From contig NC_092795.1 of assembly GCF_918797505.1 (NCBI RefSeq), positions 1,612,001 through 1,676,000 on the forward strand: DNA of 64,000 nt, read 5' to 3'. Within the stretch, counting starts at the first letter, position 1. Every line of letters begins with the position of its first letter. A model generated the notes under the pieces. The model ran no database searches and was not told the DNA's origin. It saw only the letters and a list, made by a program, of their open reading frames with translations. Positions 52,778 through 61,647 of this stretch are shown here, piece after piece. The DNA is from Bemisia tabaci (lineage: Eukaryota; Arthropoda; Insecta; Hemiptera; Aleyrodidae). A program made the position numbers and the translations under genes.

Positions 52778-53190
52778 GGCTCAATTCAGACGTCACTTTT
52801 CCTTCACTCATGTCAAATGAAAAGTTGGATCGTGTAATACAACACGAGAACACAACGATCATTTGAGAGGTTGAACAAAAATTTGAAAGTCAGGTCACAC
52901 CAAGGTTTCCGTTCAACTTCTCAAACAAATGTCAGAGCTCACGCATCATACGTTGAGACAAACGTCAAAAGTATTGTTTAAGTCACCATTCACCAGTGGT
53001 GCCACCTGACTACATGAATTTACCTGTTGAGTGGTGCGAATTCAGAGCTAATCGGAGAGAAACATTTGTTTCAACATACGATGAGCGAGCTCTATGTTCT
53101 CATGTCCGTATCAAACGATCCAACTTTTCACTCGGTATAAGTGGAGGAAAGCTAGACTGTCTGAGGTGGGCTTTAGTTTCCATCACACAG
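52778..53190. repeat. Internal inverted repeat of the 3.6-kb element
   Basis: The left arm GGCTCAATTCAGACG...CAAATGAAAAGTTGGATCGT...ACACGAGAACA pairs with the right arm TATGTTCTCATGTCCGTATC...GATCCAACTTTTCAC...GAGGTGGGC. The left arm carries an extra ~80 bp. The equivalents are at 57,132-57,540 and 62,966-63,365. Frames here on both strands share the T-Y-x-A-R-A-L string because of the palindrome, so they are not genes. Confidence 0.8.
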
Positions 53191-55059
53191 CAAAAAAATC
53201 TAGAAGGGCCTGTATTTAAGGTTTCTTTTTCAGTCCTAAGTAGTTCTCACCTGTGAATTTTATTCACAGTCTATATGGGTTTCGGCAAACGATAGGAAAT
53301 GGCGATCTCATATGATCTGACAGATAACTGATATTATCCCTGAGGAGGACAATGACATGAGCTGATGAGCAGCTAGGAATGGAATGCAGTTAGAATGTTA
53401 ACCGTGTGCTGAAAACACGATAAGGGAGACTGTAACCAATAATCGATCACGGTTCATGTTTGGGGTGCAGACTCGGAGGAGTGACCAAGGAGAAGATAGA
53501 GAAAATGATGAGCACATACGAATCTACTATTCAACAAAGAATGTTAGAATAGTTTATCAAAATACAGAAATAAATGTAATGCTATGATTCTATGGAGAGG
53601 TTACAGATCAGTGGCTGATAGTTCACTATTGGTGCCTATGCCTACATTCAGTAATAGGAATTGCTAATCATTGTTATTCATGACTTACCTAGATTCAGTT
53701 CAAGGCCCTTGCATTCAACTCGGATTTGGCGTGATGTAGCGAAAGCAGGAAGTCAAGAAATATATAAATTTCTGAGAATTACTGTATGGTTTGCGAGAGC
53801 TTCATTGAGCCTGACGATTCACGCCTCGTTGATAACCTAACCTCAAAATACCGACAGGGCAGGGCAGGGCGGGGCGGCACATCTCCTGACTTGCCGAATT
53901 GAATTGAGGATTTTTTATTTAAATCTGCATGATCTATAAAAACTCATTCGCTTATTTATTACTGAAATGCGTAACGCCGATAATGTTTCATACTTCACAC
54001 GCTTTAACATTTGCGTTCTATTCTTGCTTTTATTTTTATTTTTATACAATTTCAACATGAAACAGGGCAGGCCGGCAGGATTGCAACGCAGGTTTTGTTT
54101 TGGAGTCGGAACTGAATCACTTTGTAAACACAAGATGAGTTGTTGGTTATCACTGCCAGTAATGCAAATTTTAATTTTTTTATGTGATTTAATTAGTATC
54201 AGCTCGAATTCGAGTCTTCTTCGTTACGAAAGTAATGTTACCTCGAAGTTGGTGAATTTTGATTAACCTGAAAGTAAGCCAGCAGTGTATCGCGATGGAC
54301 TCTTGGTAATCGATCTTCAAATTTTTATTTTGGCCATGCGTAGAAATAGAATGAAAAAATTCTGATAGATACAACTCAATTCTCATTGGTTTTGCTATTA
54401 CCGCTATTCGGTTCTTTCTACAATTCAATGTTGGTTTCACACAGGAGATTTGGAAGTATGACGGTTGAGCTTCAGTAAAGGCGATCCTATTGAATAGTTA
54501 GTGTCTAAACTAATCTTTCAAAACACAGACGTTTGGTCTCTAATTGACAGACTTTAAAGCTGTACCTACAGGTTCGAAGAAGCTGCGTGTTTTCTGTTTT
54601 TTGACAAACTATTGCGGTTATTTCAGTTGTCTTAAACAGAGTATAAGCAGCAAATTATTATTACATCTCTGTCAACCATAGCAAATCTCTGAGTTCATCA
54701 TATTTTAAATGAAAACATTCTCCGTACAGAAAGTAGTTGCTACCTACTGGTACAATTATTAAATTATCGTTAAATAGTGGGCATTGTCTTGGGAATGCCA
54801 TGGTTGTAGAAATTTCAGTGCACTAATGAAGACTTATTCTGTGATAACTGATGACATGAAACATTTTAGTGGCCCTCACTTGTGAACTTCGGTGAGTAAT
54901 TCAACTTAATTCTATGATGCATAACGAAACAGCAAATAGTTGCTGATTGTCAATGATCAAAGGCTTACAGATTACCATGTTTATTCTTGTGGTGGTCTCT
55001 AGTGTTTCGCGGTGTTCCAATGCATGTTCTCTGCTATTCCGTTACGCTCCCTTGAAATT

Positions 55060-55245
55060 CCATGTAGCCACCACGGAATCTCCTGCTGCCACCATGGAAT
55101 CCCATGCAGTCTCCACGGAAACCCAAGGAGTCACCATGGAGTTCCGTGCCTCCTCCATGGAGTCTTCATGGAGTCTCCATGGAGTTCCGTGTCTTCACCA
55201 TGGGATTCCATGAGAAACAGCACGGAATACCATGGAATTCCATGA
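55060..55245 (-). repeat. CATGGAATCCCATG minisatellite, right array
   Basis: CCACCACGGAATCTCCTGCT, GCCACCATGGAATCCCATGC, GTCTCCACGGAAACCCAAGG and similar units of about 24 bp, inverted relative to the left array. The last units run straight into the right terminus. Confidence 0.85.
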
Positions 55246-55264
55246 AAAATTTTTAGCAGGGAAG

Positions 55265-55525
55265 AGTTATAGTCTTCGACGAGCTTGCACCCGAAGCCGG
55301 CCCAGGCCAGGAGCCAGAAAGCGGGAGCCTCCCTGCATTTGCACAAATTCAACTGCAACAGAGAGTCAGCTCTGCACATTCACAAATCCAGCTCTGGACA
55401 AAAGCCAACCTTGCACTTGCACACATTCGCTTCTGATTGAAAGTCAGATTTGCACATTCACGCACCTAAAATCCAGCTCCGACCGTGAGCCATCTCTGCC
55501 TATGCACACGAGCCACTCTGAATGT
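55265..55525 (+). repeat. Imperfect 39-45-bp tandem repeat
   Basis: Units of the type CTCTGCACATTCACAAATCC, AGCTCTGGAC... recur about four times from 55,332 to 55,515 (TTTGCACAAATTCA, TCTGCACATTCACA, CTTGCACTTGCACA, TTTGCACATTCACG). The 114-codon frame at 55,232-55,576 is a translation of this repeat plus the element end. A secreted cysteine-bearing peptide cannot be claimed. Confidence 0.65.
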
Positions 55526-55789
55526 GGCTTAGGATCAGAGACAAAGAGAGACGCTCCATTGGTATCTCAGCAATAGTGGAAGCTTTTACTCTCTGGACGC
55601 CAATACTTATTCAAGCGTTCGCTTATCTACTGGGTGGATGTTGAACAACTTGTCAAGTCTTTCGTTCCGCAAACGTACCTAAGTTAGGCTAACTTGTTTG
55701 GCTCATTACGTCATCCGGAGCTCATCATCCACCCAGTAGGTAGGTAGTAGGTAGATCAATAATAGCCGGAGGAAGGGTGGTGGCTGTTG
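55526..55789. repeat. Dispersed repeat and small palindrome
   Basis: CTCCATTGGTATCTCAGC matches the 46.8-kb repeat. CTACTGGGTGGATG (about 55,627) pairs with CATCCACCCAGTAG (about 55,726), a roughly 115-bp palindromic unit. Confidence 0.6.
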
Positions 55790-57947
55790 CCCTAGTAGCC
55801 AAAATACCATATAAAATACAAATGAAGATTCAAAAAAAATTCGTATCCAAATACGTATTAAATACATATTAAATACTGGAAAATACGTATTAAATACGGT
55901 ATCCAAATACTGTATAAACTTGCTCTTTTTGCCGTATATTATTCTGTATCAAATACGTATCTAGATACGAATTAAATATGTATCCAGAAACGAATTGAAT
56001 ACCTGCTAAAAATTTTCCATGGAATTCCGTGGTGTTTTCCATGGAAAATTTCTCCACGTAAAATTGGTCACGTAAAATTTTTCCATGGAAAATTTCTCCA
56101 CGGAAAATTTTACCATGGAACATTTCACCACAGAAAATTTGTACCGTGGAAACCTTCCTTAGCACTCATTGTGCCTCATGCAGGTTTCCACCATCAATTT
56201 ACTATGGTGTTGTTTCTATAAGTCATCATAAAAACTGTTCTACTCAAATTTGCTGGTTTTCTTAATATTTAATTAAAAAATTTACAAATTTACCTTGTAA
56301 TCAAAATGAATGAAAATGATACACTCACCAACTTGAAGATACATGGTACCAACTATACTTGACAGAGATGTAATAATTCTTTTAACAGTTTATACAACTG
56401 AGAAACTACCGCACTGTACCTTTACTTCACATACTGCACGTGCAATGTTTAAATGTAGATTTCATTAAGTTGACATTGTGATAAAATATTTAAATTATTT
56501 CACAATAAGCACGGAAAACAGCACCAAAAATAATCACAACACTGTCCAAATTAGCGGGCAAGAGAGTGATATATGAACTGTAGATTTTGGTTTCTGTCTG
56601 AGAAGCTTAATTGCATCTGGATGGTTTAAAAGTTGCCACCAATTCCCTGCGAATGGCTGTTCGATAAGATCAAAGGAACTGCCAGATGATAGGAAACAAA
56701 TGGCGATTGCTGCAGCTGAACAAAGCAGGTAAATGTCTTGGAGTGTCTTTATGAAAGCTCTGAAAAATGAATAATGTACAGTGCATCAAAACCTTGAGTA
56801 CAACCAATGATCAGCACTAAATTAAAACAATCTCAAGGTGAAGCCAACCAACATTTCTTGAGAAGTTAAAATAAGTTCTGAGGAATAGCAAATAATTTTT
56901 ATGGCTAAAAATGAGATAAAATTCTTGTTGAAAACCTCAAAATTATTGTATTGGTAGCCATAAAAATAGGAAGTAAATTATTGGACATCTGATGATTCGC
57001 TGAAACATCATTGATAAGGATGTGATATTTTAGCCCTGTAGAGTTAGGAGTTTCAGGCCTCATCTGTAACTTCAGATATATCTCTCACACTACTCACATT
57101 TGTGAATAAAAATACCCAGTAATAGCTAAGGCTCAATTTAGACGGCCACACTTTTCCTCCACTTGTGTCAAATGAAAAGTTGGGATCGTGTAATACAACA
57201 CGAGAACACAACAATATTTTGAGAGGTTGAACAAAAATTTGAAAGTGACATCACACCAAAGTTTCCGTTCAACTTCTCGAACAAATGTTAGAGCTCGGGC
57301 ATTATATGTTGAGACAAAGACGTCAAAAGTATTGTTTATGTCACCATTCACCAGTGGTGCCACCTGACTACATGTATCAACCTTTTAAGTGGTGCAAATT
57401 CAGAGCTAATCAGAGATTGACGATTGTCTTAACATACGATGCCCGAGCTCTATGTTCTCGTGTCCGTATCAAACAATCCAACTTTACACTCAAAATAAGT
57501 GGAGGAAAATTTGGACTATCTGAGGTGGGCTTTAGTTTCCATCACACGGCAAAAAAATCTAGGAGGGCCTGTAATTATGGTTTCTTTTTCAGTCCTAGTT
57601 CTCACCGTGAATTTAATACACAGTCTATATGGGTTACGGCAAACGATAGGAGATGGCGATCTCATATGATTTGACAGGAAATCTGATATTATCCCTTAGG
57701 GGGACGATGACATGAGCTGATGAGCAGCTAGGAATGGAATGCAGTTAGAGTGTTTAGCATGTGCTGAAAACACGATAAGGGAGACTGTGACCAAAATTCG
57801 ATCACGGTTCATGTTTGAGGTGCTGACTCGGAGGAGTGACCAGAAGAGAAGATAGAGAAAATGGTGAGCCCATATGAATCTACTATTCAACAAATAATGT
57901 TAGAATAGTTTATCAAAATGCAGAAAATAAATGTAATGCTATGATTC

Positions 57948-58295
57948 TATAGGGCTTTTTTTTTATCGCGGATCAGGGTGGATCGGAGTGGAACGCTCTG
58001 GATCGGAATCCTGAGCGATCCGGACCGATCCAAGTGTTCCAAGTGATAAAAAAATCCGAACTTGGAATTTGGTTCGATTTGTTATTGTTTTGATTCTTTG
58101 GGGACGGCAACTTCCTCGCATTAGGTTAGGATCACAGTGGATCAGAGCTCGCCCCACCTCGGAAGAGCGATCCAGCGTTCCACCCTGATCCACCTGGAAC
58201 GCTTGGATCACGCTGAGGAACGGAATAAAAAAATACCGATGTTCACCGCGATCCACCGCGATCCACTGCGATCCGCATAAAAAAAAAGCCCTTAT
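57948..58295. mobile_element. 342-bp GATC-rich palindromic element
   Basis: The element 57,951-58,292 begins AGGGCTTTTTTTTTATCGCG and ends GCATAAAAAAAAAGCCCT. Both arms are packed with GGATC and GATCC units (GGATCAGGGTGGATCGG; CGCGATCCACTGCGATCC). The second tandem copy reads GATTCTATATCTATAAAG with no insertion, so TAT (or TATA with slightly shifted ends) is the target duplication. The 97-codon frame inside is a by-product. Superfamily undetermined. Confidence 0.93.
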
Positions 58296-58567
58296 ATCTA
58301 TAAAGAGGTTACTGAGCGCTGATGGATCACTACCTATTGGTGCCTACATTCAGTAATGGGAATTGCTAATCATTGTTATTCATGACTTACCTAGATTCAG
58401 TTCAAGGCCCTTGCATTCAACTCGGATTTGGCGTAATGTAGCGAAAGCAGGAAGTCAAGAAATATATACTGATCTGAGAATTACTGTAAAGTTTGCGAGA
58501 GCCTCACCTCACAGCGCCTGACATCTCGCCTCGTTGATAATCTAACCTCAAAATACCGACTAGGCAG

Positions 58568-59502
58568 GGCGAGGCCATAGAGTACAATAGAGTCGCAAAG
58601 TACTGGAGCGGCGATGAAGCCAATCCATGAACAGGCGTTTCCGAGCCGCGTGTGCTCCGAAAATAGTGAACCATTTGCGAACCCAACGGCATTTTGTAAC
58701 ACGGCGGCTTATGGAGAAATCAAGAACTGCTTGTGTTTTTTAGGTATTTCATAATTCAATCAGCATTAATTTTTGCAAATTTTGCTATTTAAAGGTAGTC
58801 AAAGCCATAATGAATCCATTGATGTATATTACTCCTGGATAATATTCATATTGGGATTTAATTTCTGACTTATACCAAGTGTGAACCAACCGGCATTTCT
58901 TATCACGGCGGCTTACGGGAAAAGCAACGACTGTCCGTGTTTTTTCGACATTTTTTAATTTCATCGATATTAATTTGTGCAAATTTTGCTATAATTAGAT
59001 AGTCAAAGTCATAATGAATCCATTGATGTATATTACTCCTGGATAAAATTCATATAGGAATTTAATTTCTGACTTATACCAAGTGTGAACCAACCGGCAT
59101 TTTTTTACACGGTGGCTTATGGAGAAATCAACGACTGCTTGTGTTTTTTCGACTTTTTTTAATTCCATCGGTATTAATTTGTGCAAATTTTGCTTGAAAT
59201 AGATATTCAAAGCCATAATGAATCCATTAATGTATGTTACTCCGAGATAATATTCATATATGGACTCAATTTCAGACTTATTACCGGCCTACTTATTTTA
59301 GCTGGTTCAGTGTGTGTCTAGCCGACGAACGGAGCCGAGTCGGGACTGTCGGGAGTGGGGAGCGCTGAGCGCGAGTCTCTGCGTATGCGTCATCGCTAGT
59401 CGCCGCACACTAGTCTCCGGAGAACTGGACAAAACAGCCTCGAAAAGTGACTTCATCGGCGATCCAGTACTTTGCGACTCTATTGTACTCTATGGGCGAG
59501 GC
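58568..59502. mobile_element. 919-bp CATAGAGT hAT-like element, 8-bp duplication
   Basis: The element 58,576-59,494 begins CATAGAGTACAATAGAGTCG and ends CGACTCTATTGTACTCTATG, with inverted ends of about 45 bp. GGCGAGGC flanks both sides, matching hAT. Copy 1 of the host repeat lacks the insertion (53,855-53,885). Inside, a unit of about 206 bp (TAGTCAAAGCCATAATGAAT... ACTTATACCAAGTGTGAACC) is repeated three times (58,690-59,290). The right 190 bp are GC-richer. No transposase. A truncated relative is at 17,360-17,620. Confidence 0.95.
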
Positions 59503-60103
59503 AGAGCGGGGTGGCACATCTCCTGAGTTGCCGAATTGAATTGAGGATTTTTTATTTAAATCTGCATGATCTATAAAAACTCATTTGCCTATTTATTATT
59601 GAAATGCGTAACGCCAATAATGTTTCATATGTCACACCTTCAACTTTTGCGTTCTATTCTTGCTTTCATTTTTTTAAAATAAAATTTCAACATGAAATAG
59701 GGCAGGAGTGCAACACAGGAGCCGGAGCTAAATCGTAAAGAAACACAAGATGAGTTGTTGGTTATCACTGCCAGACCATAAGTAATAGTTTTAATTTTTT
59801 TATTTGATTTAAGTAGTTTCAGCTCGAATTCGAACCTTCTTCGTTACGAAAGTAATGTTACCTCGAAGTTGGTAGATTTTGATTAAACTGAAAGTAAGCC
59901 AGCAGTGTATCGTGATGGATTCTTGGTAATCACTCCTCAAATTTTTATTTTGGCCATGCGTAGAAATAGAATGAAAAAATTCTGATAGATACATCTCAAT
60001 TCTCATTGATTTTCCTATTACAGCTATTCGGTTCTTTCTACAATTCAATGTTGGTTTCACACAGGAGATTTGGAAGTATGATGAGTGAGCTTCAGTAAAG
60101 GCA

Positions 60104-60255
60104 ATCGGATATAACTTGCTTTCAGGCGCTACTTTGCCTTATCAGTTTGTTACACACTTCCTTCATAGGCAGTTAACTCCCCCTACCCCAATGAAAATTC
60201 TAAAAAATTGAAAGTCTCTGTCTTTCTTCGTGCTTTCCACTGTACATAATATCAT
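60104..60255. other. About 150-bp segment absent from copy 1
   Basis: Copy 1 reads AGTAAAGGCGATCCTATTGA (54,474-54,493), whereas here AGTAAAGGCAATCGGATATA begins an extra segment before ATCATCCTATTGA. Whether it was inserted here or deleted from copy 1 cannot be said. It has no inverted ends and no duplication. Confidence 0.7.
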
Positions 60256-60465
60256 CCTATTGAATAGTCAGTGTCTAAACTAATCTTGCAAAACATAGAC
60301 GTTTGATTTATAATTGACAGACTTTAAAGCTGTACCTACGTTGTATGCGTGGTTTGAAGAAGCTGCGTGTTTTCTGGTTTTTGACACACTATTGCGGTTA
60401 TTTCAGTTGTCTTAAACAGAGTATAAGCGGCAAATTATTATTACATCTCTGTCAGCCATAGCAAA

Positions 60466-61269
60466 TCTCTAAGCGGTGCATAACGTTTGCGCACACTTTT
60501 CTTACCGATAACGTTTGCGCACGCTTTTCACGAATATCATTTGCGCACACTTTTTACCGATAACGTTTGCGCACACTGCACTATTTGGCAACGTTGCAAT
60601 GATGCCACGCGTGTCACCCGAAAACCGGAGTTTGTTTTGATCCGGGCGGTCATAGTATCGCTTCATGATAAGAAATTTTCTTGCAATGCATTGTCTGGCA
60701 ATTAGTGACCCAGTCATCGGTCGTTCGCCGTGGTCAGAACAACCGACAAAAATGATTCAGACGAAGAAAATAACCCGGAGGCTGTAAATGACTCTTTCAA
60801 TGCAGACGAGCCTGATGAATCCATTTCTGCAAATGGTGCTGATGAAACTTGCTCTTCAAATGCAACCTGCCCTAAAAACAGCCCTAAAACCCGTCCTTGC
60901 ACTGAAGATGATTCCGGTGATTTTTAGCTGAAGTAACAGCGAAAAATCTGTGAGTAACCATATACCTTATTTTCTTAACTTTCTTCATTTTCTATTTTCT
61001 TCTTATTAACTTATTTATTCATTTACTTATTGATTGCTTATTGGAATTTATTTAAACGAAAATTTCCCCTCGTCCGTTTATAAATTATCCGTTCGTTGAA
61101 TTGTCTTATCACGAAGCGATACTACTGACGCATCATTGAAGCGTTGCCAAATAGTGCAGTGTGCGCAAACGTTATCGGTAAAAAGTGTGCGCAAATGATA
61201 TTCGTGAAAAGCGTGCGCAAACGTTATCGGTAAGAAAAGTGTGCGCAAACGTTATGCAGCCTCTCTAAG
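60466..61269. mobile_element. 788-bp element with 118-bp inverted repeats and 8-bp duplication
   Basis: The element 60,474-61,261 has ends CGGTGCATAACGTTTGCGCA and (reverse complement) GGCTGCATAACGTTTGCGCA. From TGCATAACG the arms agree perfectly for about 115 bp and carry four iterations of TTTGCGCAC each. TCTCTAAG flanks both sides (60,466-60,473 and 61,262-61,269). Copy 1 of the host repeat is empty here (CAAATCTCTGAGTTCATC). Long iterated inverted repeats with an 8-bp duplication fit a Mutator-like or hAT non-autonomous element. It is not decidable without a transposase. Confidence 0.95.
60730..60927 (+). CDS. Acidic coding-like ORF inside the 788-bp element
   Basis: An open frame from after the upstream TGA to a TAG at 60,925-60,927. 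It reads T-D-K-N-D-S-D-E-E-N-N-P-E-A-V-N-D-S-F and continues D-E-P-D-E-S-I-S, N-G-A-D-E-T-C-S-S-N-A-T-C and T-E-D-D-S-G-D-F. First codon positions are strongly G/A, unlike the shadows elsewhere. No ATG starts it; a GTG lies at 60,730. The next ATG is internal and out of context, so if real it is an exon fragment. It could be the leftover N-terminus of the parent element's transposase (such N-terminal regions are often acidic) or a captured host exon. A donor-like GTGAGT lies about 20 bp downstream, but the stop precedes it. Confidence 0.35.
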   Translation: MVRTTDKNDSDEENNPEAVNDSFNADEPDESISANGADETCSSNATCPKNSPKTRPCTEDDSGDF

Positions 61270-61647
61270 TTGATCATATTTTAAATGAATACTTTCTCTG
61301 TGTGAAAAGTAATTGCTACCGACTGGTACAATTGTTAAATGGTGGGCATTGTCTTGGGAATGCCATGGTTGTAGGACGGTTGTAGCCAGTGCACTAATCA
61401 AGACTTATTCTGTGATAACTGATGACATGAAACATTTTAGTGGCCCTCATTAGTGAACTTCGGTGAGTATAGTTCAACTTAATTCTATAATGCATAACGA
61501 AACAGCAAATAGTTGCTGATAGTCAATGATCAAAGGCTTCCAGATTACCATGTTGATTCTTGTGGTGGTCTCCAATGTTTCACGGCGTTTCAATGCATGT
61601 CCTTTGCTATTCCGTGACACTCCCTTGGAATTCCATGTAGCCACCAC

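Larger units (their letters stand above)
51617..55260. mobile_element. 3.6-kb element with CCCTGCTAAAAATTTTTCATGG ends, copy 1
   Basis: The left end CCCTGCTAAAAATTTTTCAT and the right end (reverse complement CCCTGCTAAAAATTTTTCAT) are identical for at least 28 bp, continuing GGAATTCC. Each end leads into a minisatellite of CATGGAA/CCACGGAA units (51,636-51,795 and 55,060-55,245) in opposite orientation. The interior has no recognised transposase. It contains a smaller inverted repeat (about 52,778-53,190) and AT-rich sequence. No clear target duplication (AA on both sides at most). Homologous DNA is present at 56,003-61,647 and 61,861-64,000. Confidence 0.85.
55790..61647 (+). repeat. 5,858-bp tandem-duplicated unit, first copy
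   Basis: Starts CCTAGTAGCCAAAATACCAT after a junction C. Sequence from 61,648 onward is the same start again, offset exactly 5,858 at the beginning. The first about 210 bp are an AT-rich stretch with repeated AAATACGTATT units. From 56,003 the unit is a second copy of the 3.6-kb element, whose right terminus is lost at the junction. It carries three insertions listed separately plus an about 150-bp segment (60,104-60,255) missing from copy 1. Confidence 0.93.

Noticed and set aside
55232..55576. Cysteine-containing repeat peptide (C-T-F-T-N type)
   Set aside because: It starts within the transposon terminus and is driven by an imperfect 39-45-bp tandem repeat; no signal peptide and no second copy in frame.
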